Virus record (IMG/VR): IMGVR_UViG_3300023174_000600
Coordinates: 1-25,075 of that record
Length of the DNA stretch: 25,075 nucleotides
Reading direction: 5' to 3' (one strand)
Source of the DNA: a virus
Shown: positions 1 to 7,278 of the stretch, in pieces
Layout of the letters: every line of letters starts with the position of its first letter
Numbering within the stretch: the stretch's first letter is position 1
The notes under the pieces: model-generated
What the model saw: only the letters and a program-made list of their open reading frames with translations
Told to the model about the DNA's origin: nothing
Database searches by the model: none
Made by a program: the position numbers and the translations under genes

Positions 1-161
1 ATAGGGATTCCGTTGGCTGGTGCTTGCACGCCAATAGCCATCAATCCTTCTGTGAACTTGCCATCTACCATACCATTATCGCACCAAGCGATAGTAAGTG
101 TTCCCTTACCCTTAGGTGCTGGTGCTGGCTTGCCTATTACTGGTTTGTTATACTTAGACAT
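1..161 (-). CDS. Partial gene, glycosyltransferase-like N-terminus
   Basis: The gene starts at ATG 161 and runs off the left edge, so only 53 residues are visible (MSKYNKPVIGKPAPAPKGKG, then TLTIAWCDNGMVDGKF). A GGGG ribosome site lies about 8 nt upstream, and the gene begins 15 nt after the stop of the zinc-knuckle gene. The opening Pro/Lys-rich tail followed by a beta strand and the W-C-D-N-G-M-V-D-G-K-F run resembles, from memory, the start of GT-A fold glycosyltransferase-like proteins that recur in phage metagenomes. Their DxD motif would lie further on, outside the window. The reading frame is well supported. The function is a guess from the N-terminal pattern alone. Confidence 0.6.
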   Translation of the reverse strand, partial: MSKYNKPVIGKPAPAPKGKGTLTIAWCDNGMVDGKFTEGLMAIGVQAPANGIP

Positions 162-176
162 TTTATCCCCTATTGT

Positions 177-374
177 CTACCATTTGCCCAACGGGCAAGT
201 TGCTGGTTGTAACTTAGTTTTCATATACATAAAGCATCCACATTTTTTACAAGTAGAAGTTAATTCTACCAATTCTGGGCAAGATTTGCAAGTATTAAAC
301 CTGCGTTCTGCCTCTTCTGGCGTTGCTCTGGGAGTTCCATTAAACATATCCCAAGGCTTTACATCATCACTCAT
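177..374 (-). CDS. Small zinc-knuckle phage protein
   Basis: This is a 65-aa protein with six cysteines: C29 and C32 (CxxC), C42, C45 and C47 (CxxCxC) and C60. The layout implies a small zinc-binding fold. It ends in the C-P-L-G-K-W signature that I know from short phage proteins of unknown function encoded near tail or glycosyltransferase genes. An AAAGGGA ribosome site precedes ATG 374. It lies between the thrombospondin-like gene and the partial glycosyltransferase-like gene in the same direction. The metal site is inferred from cysteine spacing. No enzymatic role is visible. Confidence 0.85.
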   Translation of the reverse strand: MSDDVKPWDMFNGTPRATPEEAERRFNTCKSCPELVELTSTCKKCGCFMYMKTKLQPATCPLGKW

Positions 375-397
375 TGTGTCCCTTTCAGGTAACTATC

Positions 398-841
398 TTA
401 ACAAGGAACGTCGCCTGGATAACCACTTGTCGAGCAGTATACCACACAGGCAGAACTATCGTCGCTTGACGATGTGTATCTTCCACCATTGTATGTAGTG
501 CAATAGTAAGTTACTCCACAGGATTGATACTCAGTAGTTGTCTCAGTAATAGTCTCAGTTATGCTCTCTGTATAAGTTGAGCAGTCAGATGCTGTACAGG
601 TTCTTGTACCAGTACGAGTACCAGTGCGAGTTCCTGTACGAGATTGAGTTCCACCTGAACAGGCTGAGTAAGCACTATAACTCCACGCGCTGTATGAATA
701 AGCACCATATGAGTATGCCCCACAAGATGGGGTACAGGTAGTTGGAGTTGGTGGAGGAGTAGGTGGTGGCGTGACAGGAGGTGGTGCTGGTGTCACCGTT
801 GTGTACCCTGCAGCAATTACGCCATATAGGAAGTGTGACAT
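398..841 (-). CDS. Cys/Thr-rich protein with thrombospondin type-1-like segment
   Basis: I chose ATG 841 because it overlaps the stop of the fibre gene as TAATG. A longer reading from 973 would overlap that gene by 133 nt. The 147-aa product has a short hydrophobic start (FLYGVIAAG), a Pro-rich linker (residues 18-34), Tyr/Ser/Ala repeats (GAYSYGAYSYSAWSYSAYSA) and then CSGGTQSRTGTRTGTRTGTRTC, written here as C61-SGGTQSRT, three GTRT units, C82. This matches the W..C..GG.Q.R.R.C logic of thrombospondin type-1 repeats. A Thr/Glu ladder and a second Cys-rich part follow. It has ten cysteines, an even number, fitting disulfides outside the cell. The position after a fibre suggests a surface adhesin or fibre tip. 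The frame is well supported, the TSP1 relation is by eye only. Confidence 0.8.
   Translation of the reverse strand: MSHFLYGVIAAGYTTVTPAPPPVTPPPTPPPTPTTCTPSCGAYSYGAYSYSAWSYSAYSACSGGTQSRTGTRTGTRTGTRTCTASDCSTYTESITETITETTTEYQSCGVTYYCTTYNGGRYTSSSDDSSACVVYCSTSGYPGDVPC
605..642. repeat. Approximate 12-bp tandem repeat encoding Gly-Thr-Arg-Thr
   Basis: About three imperfect copies of a 12-bp unit (GTACCAGTACGA, GTACCAGTGCGA, GTTCCTGTACGA on the plus strand) lie inside the Cys/Thr-rich gene and encode its Arg/Thr ladder. The unit is a multiple of three, so gain or loss of copies would keep the frame and change ladder length. Confidence 0.8.
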
Positions 842-1749
842 TAGGCTGACAAGTCTCCTGTAGCAATGAATGTATTGCTGGCTGTGCATAGCAAGGCAGC
901 AACTGAATACTGTGCTCGTAGAACTAATCCTGGTGTTCCAGTGATAGTTGTTCCGCTTGGTGTAATTGTACAAGCACCTGAACCTAGACGAGTAACATAG
1001 ATTACATCTCCTGCAGAGAACACTCCAGAAGGAACCGTAAGATTTGCAGTAGATGATGAGTTAATAATAACCATCTTAGACTTGTCAGTTCCAGTCAAGG
1101 TATATGCTGCAGTCTGAGGATTAGTAGCAATGCTTACTGTTGGTGTAGTCAGAGTTTTATTTGTTAAAGTCTCCGTACCTGCTAAAGTTGCAAAATCATT
1201 ATCAGATAGTGCTGTATTAAACTGTGCTGTAGTACCAGTCAATGTATTAGAAGTTAAGTTAACGGTCTTACCAGTTAAGGTTTCAGTTCCAGCCAAAGTA
1301 GCAAAGTCGCCATCTGTTAATGCAGTATTAAACTGAGCAGTAGTACCTGTGACCGTGTTAGAACCAATAGCAATAGTCTTATTGGTTAGGGTGGTAGTAG
1401 ATGCACCAGTAATGGTGCCATCTGCTGCAGTGTTAAAGTAATCTAAATCATTAGATGTAAGTACGTGTTTGACTGTTGCACCGCCTGAGTGGGCAATAGC
1501 AGATGTTCCAGCACGACCACGAACGATTGTTAACGTATCCGAGGATACTGCAGTGACAAAGACAATTTCTTCAATGGCTGTGTCTGGGTCAAGTGCAATT
1601 GTAAACTGGTCAACGTTGCCACCTGCTAGGGTAACTCCACCCATAAGAGTAGAACCTGTTCCAGCGGCAACAGTAATGCTAGTAGCAGAGGTTGATAAAC
1701 CTGCTGCAAGAGTAGTTTCAATAGAAGTCGAACTAAATTTTCTAGTCAT
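841..1749 (-). CDS. Tail fibre protein with LTNKT repeats
   Basis: This 302-aa protein is typical of phage tail fibres. It has an N-terminal virion-attachment-like beta domain (residues 1-105, with the IVRGRAGTSA strand) and then two tandem copies of a 37-aa unit (about residues 131-167 and 168-203) containing GTTAQFNTALSDxDFATLAG and LTNKT. This repeat is common in phage fibre shafts. A C-terminal beta domain (about 215-302) includes VIINSSSTANLTVPSG. AAGGAAA precedes ATG 1749, 9 nt after the adaptor-like gene's stop. The stop TAA overlaps the next ATG. It likely projects from the tail and either binds the host or carries the next protein. Host specificity cannot be read from the sequence. 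Confidence 0.88.
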   Translation of the reverse strand: MTRKFSSTSIETTLAAGLSTSATSITVAAGTGSTLMGGVTLAGGNVDQFTIALDPDTAIEEIVFVTAVSSDTLTIVRGRAGTSAIAHSGGATVKHVLTSNDLDYFNTAADGTITGASTTTLTNKTIAIGSNTVTGTTAQFNTALTDGDFATLAGTETLTGKTVNLTSNTLTGTTAQFNTALSDNDFATLAGTETLTNKTLTTPTVSIATNPQTAAYTLTGTDKSKMVIINSSSTANLTVPSGVFSAGDVIYVTRLGSGACTITPSGTTITGTPGLVLRAQYSVAALLCTASNTFIATGDLSA

Positions 1750-1758
1750 TTATTTTCC

Positions 1759-2664
1759 TTAGCGGTTGTAACGAATTTTGGTTGGGAACTTGCCTTGCAA
1801 CTTGCCAGCCTCTTCATTAAGACGCTGTTGGTATAGAGCAAAAATGTAACGAGACGCAGATGTACCAGCAGTAGAAGGTAGTTTAGAATCTGCTGTGTCT
1901 GACTCTGCTGAGGCTAAGTTAATACGTCCTGGGTCAATGTATGAAAGCAAACGATAGGCTGCGCCAAGGGCTACAACATCTCTACAAGATTCAGTTAAAC
2001 CAGTAACTGTTGAGAAGTCATCAGAGTTGTTAACAAGTAATGATGGTTCCTTGGTGTAGTACACCTGAACTGTACGACCTGGCGTGATGCCATCATAGAC
2101 AGTAATAGTATTGCCTGATGTAAATGCACCAGTGTTTGCCATTGGGTCTGGACGCCAACGCTTTACTGGGTACCATTCCTTAGATGAGCCAACTGACTGC
2201 CAAGTGACAGAGATTACATCTTGTACCTCTGCAGGTAGTGGATAAGTATTGACTACGCCATTGTATGTGAATGATGTAGATGCAGTACCCCACAACTTAG
2301 GAAACAATGAACCGATTGTATCGTTGATTGCCTTCTTGATTGAAGCACGTGGGAATGTTGGAGATAGGATTACAGGTGCATACTGTGCGTGAGATGCAGC
2401 AGTAGTTGCCTGGAAGCCACGACCAAAGCCAGCAGGGATTACATTGAGTGTGTTAGTTGTCTTATCAAATGAATCTACATAGATAAGTTCATCATCAATC
2501 TCAACGATACCTTTGGATAGGTTATCCTGTGAGCCTACCTTGATAGCGATATCTGTTGATGAGATACCGCTAGGGTTTGCAACATAGGTAATACGGTCTT
2601 GGTTAAGGGTGTAACCTTGCAGGTTTGCCTTAACTTCATCAACTAGATTCGATAGTGTAGCCAC
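1759..2664 (-). CDS. Putative neck/head-tail adaptor-like structural protein
   Basis: This is a 301-aa protein starting at a GTG (2664) that overlaps the upstream TAG stop by one base. Early beta segments (residues 30-100: IDDELIYVDSF, then GRGFQATTAASH) are followed by an alpha-helical region starting RASIKKAINDTIGSLFPKLW. A beta core containing LPAEVQDVISV and PVKRWRPDP comes next, and then a helix with SCRDVVALGAAYRLL. The arrangement recalls phage proteins placed at the neck or baseplate and often annotated as head-tail adaptor or tail structural protein. It lies between a small acidic protein and the fibre. Structural identity is likely, the exact place in the virion is inferred. Confidence 0.75.
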   Translation of the reverse strand: MATLSNLVDEVKANLQGYTLNQDRITYVANPSGISSTDIAIKVGSQDNLSKGIVEIDDELIYVDSFDKTTNTLNVIPAGFGRGFQATTAASHAQYAPVILSPTFPRASIKKAINDTIGSLFPKLWGTASTSFTYNGVVNTYPLPAEVQDVISVTWQSVGSSKEWYPVKRWRPDPMANTGAFTSGNTITVYDGITPGRTVQVYYTKEPSLLVNNSDDFSTVTGLTESCRDVVALGAAYRLLSYIDPGRINLASAESDTADSKLPSTAGTSASRYIFALYQQRLNEEAGKLQGKFPTKIRYNR

Positions 2665-2888
2665 TAGATAACCTCTTCTTCATCTGGAGTAACGATTCCT
2701 GCTCTGTCAATAGTTCCATTAGGAAAGGCTGAGTCGTCCCACTCTGCAGTCAAAGGATTATTATCTAACTCAATAGGTTCACCTAGCATTACGCCATTGA
2801 CTACTAAGCCCTTTTGAACCCAAGTAACTACATCGTTACCCTCTTCATCCTTAGTGATTTCAGGGTCTGTCGCTCTTAATGTACCCAT
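2664..2888 (-). CDS. Small acidic hypothetical protein
   Basis: This is a 74-aa acidic protein (ITKDEEGNDVVTWVQKGLVV, then IVTPDEEEVI at the end). Its ATG is at 2888, and its stop TAG shares one base with the next gene's GTG. It starts 2 nt after the giant lectin gene. It has no membrane segment, no cysteines and no motif I recognise. Its size, acidity and coupling to the adaptor-like gene suggest a helper or minor structural component, but nothing in the sequence proves this. Confidence 0.75.
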   Translation of the reverse strand: MGTLRATDPEITKDEEGNDVVTWVQKGLVVNGVMLGEPIELDNNPLTAEWDDSAFPNGTIDRAGIVTPDEEEVI

Positions 2889-2890
2889 AA

Positions 2891-5800
2891 TTAGTCTCGA
2901 TTCTGGAAGTAGTTAGTGATGTCTGCAAGGTTCTTAGGAGTCAACACAGTACGGAATACTGCTGCACCGATAAACTCCATATCGTTGTAATTGCTGCCAG
3001 TATTGCCAAGTCCAATTCTTAAAGGACCAACATTTGACAAACTTCCAGTTGTGGTATCTGTAGTGGCGGTTCCAGTGGCAACTGTATTGTTAAACAAAGC
3101 AATAGTATCTGTTGCTACATTTCTGTTAGATATAATTGTTGTTAAATTTCCTAGCGTGTAAGCGCCAGCAGTTGCACCAGTGCTTGGTGCATTGGTTCCA
3201 TCGGTGACATCAAATGTAGCACGACCAGCAAGAGTTGAATTGTTAAATATGTAATATCCAGGACCACTAACATTAAGTGAATCTCTCTTGCTTAAGAATC
3301 TTGCTGAAGACGGTGATGTTGCCCAAGTTCTAACAACTGCTAAAACGCTAAACGAATCAGTAGCACCAAAGTTTAAGAAGTCTGTAGTGCTATTGCTAAA
3401 GGTGTTAGTTGCTCCTGGGTAGAGGTAACCAGCATCAATAACACCAGCACTGCGGTATGTGCTACCAGAACGGTTGATTGTTACAGTGGCACCATTAGTT
3501 GAGGATTCAGTAAATGATGCTTGAGTAAGGCTGGTAATGCTGTTCTCGAAGTTAGCATCGAAGGCAACAGTGCCATTGATACCGTTGAGTACCTGTGCGC
3601 GGAAGAACTTGCCACGGGCGGGTAATGATGTTCCAGCGAGTCTTGTTCCGATTTCTAAAACGCCAGTTCCTGAAAATATGGAAGTCACACCAGCGGTGAC
3701 AACCGTTGTACCTAACTGTGTCCAAGTTAAACCGTCTGTTGATGTAAAGAAAGTTGTAGTGTTACCTGACGCTCCGTTGTCTACATCCAAGGTTGCGCGA
3801 ACCCAAAGAGTCGCACCATCGGCAACTGTAGGTGCAACTGATGATGATGCCGTATTTGCAGTTGAACCGTCTGTAGTCCAACGCAAAGATAAAATGCCTG
3901 TAGTTGCACCAACTGCAAGATAATATGATTGATTTGAAGTGCTCCATTTACCAATCAATAAGTTATCAGTACTTGGTGTCCAGTCATCAAGGGCTACCTT
4001 GCAACGCAAATCAATGTCACCTGTAACATCCAACGCAGAAGCATCAGGTGCGCTTGCATAGTTAGATGCAATACCAGGCAGATACAGATAGTTGCCAGTA
4101 GATACGAATGTACCAACGCCAGACTTGTTGATAGTAACTGTGTAGGCATTGCTTGAACGGTCTACAAATGTAGTCTGAGATGGCAGTGTAATGACTGAGG
4201 CATCAGCATCTAGGACTATTGTGCCATCAATACCGTTACGGATTTGACCACGGAAGATTTTGCCTGTTGCTCTATCTGTTAGACCACCGTTACAAGAACC
4301 AAGTTCTACAGCAGCAGTTCCAGAGTAGATGGTAAATACACCAGAGTTGACTACATCTGCACCGAGTTGAGTCCAAGTTACGCCGTCATCTGAGGTAAAG
4401 AACTTTGTTGTGTTTCCACCAGCACCATTGTCTGAATCAAATGTGGCACGAATCCACTTGGTTGTGCCAGCAGCAAATGATGTAATTGTTGTTGATGAAA
4501 TAACTGTAGTTGCAGTTCCATCTGCAGATACTTCAAGGAAGATTCCACCAGTACCAGAAACTACCATTCGGTAAGAACGCTGGTTTCCAATAGATGTTCT
4601 CTTAGAAACTATTGTCTGTGAACCGCCACTGCTCCAGTTGTCTAATGATATTCTTGCACGTAAATCTAAGTCACCAGTCACATCCAGCGGTGGATTATCT
4701 GGAATAGACATATAGTTGCTAGTAGCACCAGAGAGATAGACATAGTTCTCGGCTGCAGTTGAATGAGCCATATAGCGGTTGTTGACTTCCATATAGTCAT
4801 CAGTACCAAAGAGCCAAGTAGGTTGAGTTACAGCAACAGTCTTGCGTCCAGAGGTGGAACGGTTGATGGTAACTGTTTGACCAGTAACTGCGGTGAAGGA
4901 TGTAGCAGCACCAGTAGTAATAACTGAGGTGTCTACATCGAGGACCTTAGTACCGCCAATGCCGTTAAGGATTTGGGCGCGGTAGATTTTACCTGCAACC
5001 GTGTTTGAGCCAACAAAATGTGCACCAATTTCAACTACTGCTGTTCCTGAATAAATACTTGTTACACCAGCAGTAACAATAGTTGTGCCTAGTTGAGTCC
5101 AAGTAGTACCGTTGTTAGATGTAAAGAAAGTAACTGTATTACCACTGGCTCCATTGTCCACATCCATAGTGGCACGAACCCACAAGACTGCTCCATCTGC
5201 AACGGTAGGTGCGACTGATGATGTAGATGTTAAGAGAGTTGTTCCATCTGTGCTCCACCTAAAAGATATTGTGCCACTTGTGTTAAGAATGATTTGATAA
5301 GAGAACTGGCTAGTATTAAGTTTGCTCAATAAAGTCTGAGAAGCACTTGGAGTCCAATCATCTAGTGCTACTTGAACACGAAGGTCAATATCACCTGTGA
5401 TGTCCAACGGAGCAGCATCAGGTGTTGAAAGATAGTTGTTTGCAACACCAGTGGTATACACATAATTAGTGCCAGTATGGTCTAGGAACTTAGCATCGTT
5501 AGAGTCTGCAGAGGTGCTAGAGCCAACAGTAGTTGGTAGTAGTGAGCCAGCAGTGCCAAGGTTAGTAATGGTCTGCCCAGATGCAGAGGCATCTATTGCA
5601 TCAATGTAGTAGGAAGCAGAGCGTGCAGTAGTTCCTTTAAGTAGTACCTCTGCTGGGTGATTGATGGTGCGTAGTGCATCAACATCAGATAATCCAGTAG
5701 TTCCTGCTAGTTCATTACAAACTTTAGTAAGTCCCTTGTAATTATTATCTGTACGGTTAGGGTCAACAATGTAATTTAGAGCACCCAATAACCCTTGACC

Positions 5801-5926
5801 TGTGGTACCTGCCCAAACGTTGGCAGCACCTTGCTCTTCTAGGAAGTCATCTCTATCTGGGTATACGCCATAGTTTGCGATACGGTTGAGTTCTGCACAT
5901 AATGGACTACCAGTATTACCAGCCAT
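2891..5926 (-). CDS. Giant lectin-like virion protein, three LamG-type repeats
   Basis: This is a 1011-aa protein with an AAGGAAGG ribosome site before ATG 5926. Residues 1-110 form a distinct N-terminal domain ending near LLKGTTARSASYYIDA. Three long repeats follow, about 155-366, 395-605 and 613-826. Each has NY(L/M/A)S.PD..PLD(I/V)TGD(I/L)DLR, a WVRAT.D.DNG..GNT..FFTS segment, TWTQLG, SG-T-A/G-V-x-E(I/L)G and a G-K-(I/F)-(Y/F)-R-(A/G)-Q core. This is the concanavalin A-like/LamG jelly-roll pattern. A fourth, divergent domain (about 846-1000, with SFSVLAVVRTW and IGAAVFRTVLT) closes the protein. Such domains bind glycans. I infer a receptor-binding fibre or surface adhesin. The size and triplication are unusual. 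Confidence is high for the fold family and moderate for the location. Confidence 0.88.
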   Translation of the reverse strand: MAGNTGSPLCAELNRIANYGVYPDRDDFLEEQGAANVWAGTTGQGLLGALNYIVDPNRTDNNYKGLTKVCNELAGTTGLSDVDALRTINHPAEVLLKGTTARSASYYIDAIDASASGQTITNLGTAGSLLPTTVGSSTSADSNDAKFLDHTGTNYVYTTGVANNYLSTPDAAPLDITGDIDLRVQVALDDWTPSASQTLLSKLNTSQFSYQIILNTSGTISFRWSTDGTTLLTSTSSVAPTVADGAVLWVRATMDVDNGASGNTVTFFTSNNGTTWTQLGTTIVTAGVTSIYSGTAVVEIGAHFVGSNTVAGKIYRAQILNGIGGTKVLDVDTSVITTGAATSFTAVTGQTVTINRSTSGRKTVAVTQPTWLFGTDDYMEVNNRYMAHSTAAENYVYLSGATSNYMSIPDNPPLDVTGDLDLRARISLDNWSSGGSQTIVSKRTSIGNQRSYRMVVSGTGGIFLEVSADGTATTVISSTTITSFAAGTTKWIRATFDSDNGAGGNTTKFFTSDDGVTWTQLGADVVNSGVFTIYSGTAAVELGSCNGGLTDRATGKIFRGQIRNGIDGTIVLDADASVITLPSQTTFVDRSSNAYTVTINKSGVGTFVSTGNYLYLPGIASNYASAPDASALDVTGDIDLRCKVALDDWTPSTDNLLIGKWSTSNQSYYLAVGATTGILSLRWTTDGSTANTASSSVAPTVADGATLWVRATLDVDNGASGNTTTFFTSTDGLTWTQLGTTVVTAGVTSIFSGTGVLEIGTRLAGTSLPARGKFFRAQVLNGINGTVAFDANFENSITSLTQASFTESSTNGATVTINRSGSTYRSAGVIDAGYLYPGATNTFSNSTTDFLNFGATDSFSVLAVVRTWATSPSSARFLSKRDSLNVSGPGYYIFNNSTLAGRATFDVTDGTNAPSTGATAGAYTLGNLTTIISNRNVATDTIALFNNTVATGTATTDTTTGSLSNVGPLRIGLGNTGSNYNDMEFIGAAVFRTVLTPKNLADITNYFQNRD
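3449..5464 (-). repeat. Three long imperfect coding repeats (LamG units)
   Basis: The units span roughly 4829-5464, 4112-4744 and 3449-4090, each about 640 nt, inside the giant lectin gene. Units one and three are closer to each other (both carry VALDDWTPS and TSSVAPTVADGA-like runs) than to unit two (ISLDNWSSG). This points to more than one duplication step or to recombination between units. Confidence 0.8.
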
Positions 5927-5959
5927 TGTTTTGCCTTCCTTGTTGTACGATTAAATTAC

Positions 5960-6217
5960 TTACCATTTAACTTTGTCAGCCCAGTAGGCTGCGCTCATTT
6001 TACCTTTTTGGATATTGGCTTTGTGACGAGCCTTAAAAGATTTCTGTCTTGCAGTTGGCTTCTTATCGCCAGTGACACCCTGTTGACCAAAACGAATAGT
6101 CTTGACCTTGCTACCTTCTTTTGCTACAACAACGTGTGACTTAGTTGGGTGACTAGGTGTACGCTTTGGCTTGTTAAAACCTGCGACACCAGCCCGTTTT
6201 AATCTTGAGTCTTTCAT
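5960..6217 (-). CDS. Small basic phage protein (RFGQQG type)
   Basis: This is an 85-aa, strongly basic protein: MKDSRLKRAGVAGFNKPKRT, later KTIRFGQQGVTGD, ending KGKMSAAYWADKVKW. I recognise this pattern from small conserved proteins of cyanophages and other marine or freshwater phages, where it has no settled function. The ATGA overlap with the preceding gene (6214-6217) shows translational coupling. The lack of hydrophobic segments and the high Lys/Arg content fit a nucleic-acid-associated or virion-packaged protein, which is an inference. Confidence 0.88.
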   Translation of the reverse strand: MKDSRLKRAGVAGFNKPKRTPSHPTKSHVVVAKEGSKVKTIRFGQQGVTGDKKPTARQKSFKARHKANIQKGKMSAAYWADKVKW

Positions 6218-6450
6218 CTGTACTTAGCCGTTTTCTTTGCAATAGATTTAGGTTGTTTAACAAACTGCTTACCTTTAGAGTTACCCTGAGCCTTGGCTTT
6301 ATTGGTAGCAGTCTTTTCTGCTGGGCTTAACGCAGCCCATGCAGCAGATGGTAAATATCTTTTCTTGCCCTTAGAGGGCTTACCATCAGAGGTCTTCCAC
6401 TTTTGTGCGGTCCACTTCTTAAGTGACTGCTGTGATTTAGCCAGTGCCAT
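6214..6450 (-). CDS. Small basic protein (SLKKWTxQKW type)
   Basis: This is a 78-aa Lys-rich protein: SQQSLKKWTAQKWKTSDGK, then KRYLPSAAWAALSPAEK, ending KQPKSIAKKTAKYR. This pattern recurs in small proteins of marine phages and large DNA viruses, with no known function that I can state. ATG 6450 overlaps the previous stop as TAATG, and the stop overlaps the next start as ATGA. It sits in the middle of the basic-protein cluster, so stoichiometric co-expression with its neighbours is likely. Confidence 0.88.
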   Translation of the reverse strand: MALAKSQQSLKKWTAQKWKTSDGKPSKGKKRYLPSAAWAALSPAEKTATNKAKAQGNSKGKQFVKQPKSIAKKTAKYR

Positions 6451-6635
6451 TACTTGTAACCTCCGCCTGCCTTTTTGTACTGAACTGCAAGCAACTGTGC
6501 TTTACGTGCAGACCATTCACCAGGGTCTCCACCTTTGGAACCAGCCTTAATCTTCTTGAAGAGTGAGGCACGCATACCAGGTTTAGTATAGTTCCCAGCA
6601 GCGTTTACTTTAGACTTTGCTGCTTTCTTTTTCAT
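6450..6635 (-). CDS. Small basic protein (WSARKAQLLA type)
   Basis: This is a 61-aa protein: KPGMRASLFKKIKAGSKGG, then PGEWSARKAQLLAVQYKKAG, ending GGGYK. The W-S-A-R-K-A-Q core followed by Y-K-K-x-G-G-G-Y is a well-conserved signature in small proteins of cyanophages and of algal DNA viruses. A DUF assignment is possible but I cannot verify it. Its stop overlaps the next ATG (TAATG at 6450), and it begins one base after the previous stop. The role is unknown. Confidence 0.88.
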   Translation of the reverse strand: MKKKAAKSKVNAAGNYTKPGMRASLFKKIKAGSKGGDPGEWSARKAQLLAVQYKKAGGGYK

Positions 6636-6636
6636 T

Positions 6637-6807
6637 TTATCGCTTAGTCTTTTTCATATCTGCAATTACTTTTTTAAGCATTGCATCATATTGCTGCGGA
6701 GTCATTACGACTGGTCCCATTGTTTTCTTTGGCTTTGGTGGGGTAATCTTACCAGTCTTGCTATTCTTGCTTCCTCCACCTGGAAGTGAGATTTCAAATC
6801 CTGGCAT
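6637..6807 (-). CDS. Small hypothetical protein, Gly/Lys/Pro-rich
   Basis: This is a 56-aa protein reading MPGFEISLPGGGSKNSKTGK, then ITPPKPKKTMGPVVMTPQQY, ending DAMLKKVIADMKKTKR. A flexible Gly/Ser/Pro/Lys N-terminal half leads to a short amphipathic C-terminal helix beginning at TPQQYDAML. AGAAGGG lies upstream of ATG 6807, inside the end of the preceding gene. The tight packing (2 nt after the previous stop, 1 nt before the next ATG) supports it as a real gene despite its size. No function is recognised. Confidence 0.78.
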   Translation of the reverse strand: MPGFEISLPGGGSKNSKTGKITPPKPKKTMGPVVMTPQQYDAMLKKVIADMKKTKR

Positions 6808-6809
6808 AA

Positions 6810-6950
6810 TTACATACCCTTCTTACGGACCATAGTCTTTTTCTTTACGGTCTTCTTTACCATCTTCTTGCCAGACTTCTTTGCTTCTGCTTTAGCCATT
6901 GCCATACCCTTAGCGGTATATGGAAATTCTTTTCCGTTTACTTTTGGCAT
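6810..6950 (-). CDS. Tiny basic protein (MPKVNGKEFPYT type)
   Basis: This is a 46-aa protein: MPKVNGKEFPYTAKGMAMAK, then AEAKKSGKKMVKKTVKKK and a Lys/Arg tail ending RKKGM. The opening M-P-K-V-N-G-K-x-(F/Y)-P-Y-T is a motif I know from tiny phage proteins near capsid and terminase genes. ATG 6950 overlaps the preceding stop (TAATG). The composition, about one third Lys, suggests binding to packaged DNA. The function is inferred from composition only. Confidence 0.82.
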   Translation of the reverse strand: MPKVNGKEFPYTAKGMAMAKAEAKKSGKKMVKKTVKKKTMVRKKGM

Positions 6951-7132
6951 TATTTTACCTTCTTCTTGACTACGCCTGAAACTTTCTTCAGACGTGGGTT
7001 AGCCTTGACAGCCTTCTTAGATGCTTTACGAGCCCCTGCTGCAACGATTGCTGAAGCACGCTCCATAGAGATGCCCTGCTTCTTTGCAATGCCTGATGCA
7101 ACCTTCTTAAATCCTGGATGTTTTGCTTTCAT
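6950..7132 (-). CDS. Tiny basic protein (HPGFKKVASGIAKKQG type)
   Basis: This is a 60-aa protein: KAKHPGFKKVASGIAKKQG, then MERASAIVAAGARKASKKA, then KANPRLKKVSG and a Lys-rich tail. The H-P-G-F-K...I-A-K-K-x-G-(I/V)-S...A-I-x-A...N-P-R-L-K-x-V pattern is very common in tiny phage proteins encoded in structural regions. Its helical, positively charged middle resembles an HTH-like or DNA-coating helix, but its role is not established. TAATG overlaps are present at both ends (7132 and 6950). Confidence 0.88.
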   Translation of the reverse strand: MKAKHPGFKKVASGIAKKQGISMERASAIVAAGARKASKKAVKANPRLKKVSGVVKKKVK

Positions 7133-7278
7133 TATTTCATCTTCTTCTTAGCAGACTTCTTTGCAGTCTTCTTCATAGCCTTCTTGCCATATTCTTTCAT
7201 CTTCATAGCCATTGGCTCAGACTTCTCGTGCTTCTTCATTGCTGCCATTGACTTGTACTTCTCGCCTTTTGCTGACAT
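7132..7278 (-). CDS. Tiny Lys/Met-rich basic protein
   Basis: This is a 48-aa protein reading MSAKGEKYKSMAAMKKHEKS, EPMAMKMKEYGKKAMKK, ending TAKKSAKKKMK. Its start overlaps the stop of the zinc-binding gene (TAATG at 7278), and its own stop overlaps the next ATG (7132). The end is a repeated A-K-K motif like the C-termini of histone H1-type or protamine-like proteins. Such resemblance is compositional only. It is likely one of the virion-associated basic proteins of this cluster. Confidence 0.8.
   Translation of the reverse strand: MSAKGEKYKSMAAMKKHEKSEPMAMKMKEYGKKAMKKTAKKSAKKKMK

Noticed and set aside
13-498. Open frame of 161 codons on the plus strand
   Set aside because: It is antisense to three minus-strand genes with ribosome sites and recognisable motifs. 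It has no ribosome site of its own and no recognisable motif.
842-973. Longer N-terminus for the Cys/Thr-rich gene
   Set aside because: It would overlap the fibre gene by 133 nt, while ATG 841 gives the TAATG junction used throughout the operon.
1130-5297. Plus-strand Val/Pro-rich frames over fibre and lectin genes
   Set aside because: They are mirror images of Thr/Asn-rich repeats on the minus strand.
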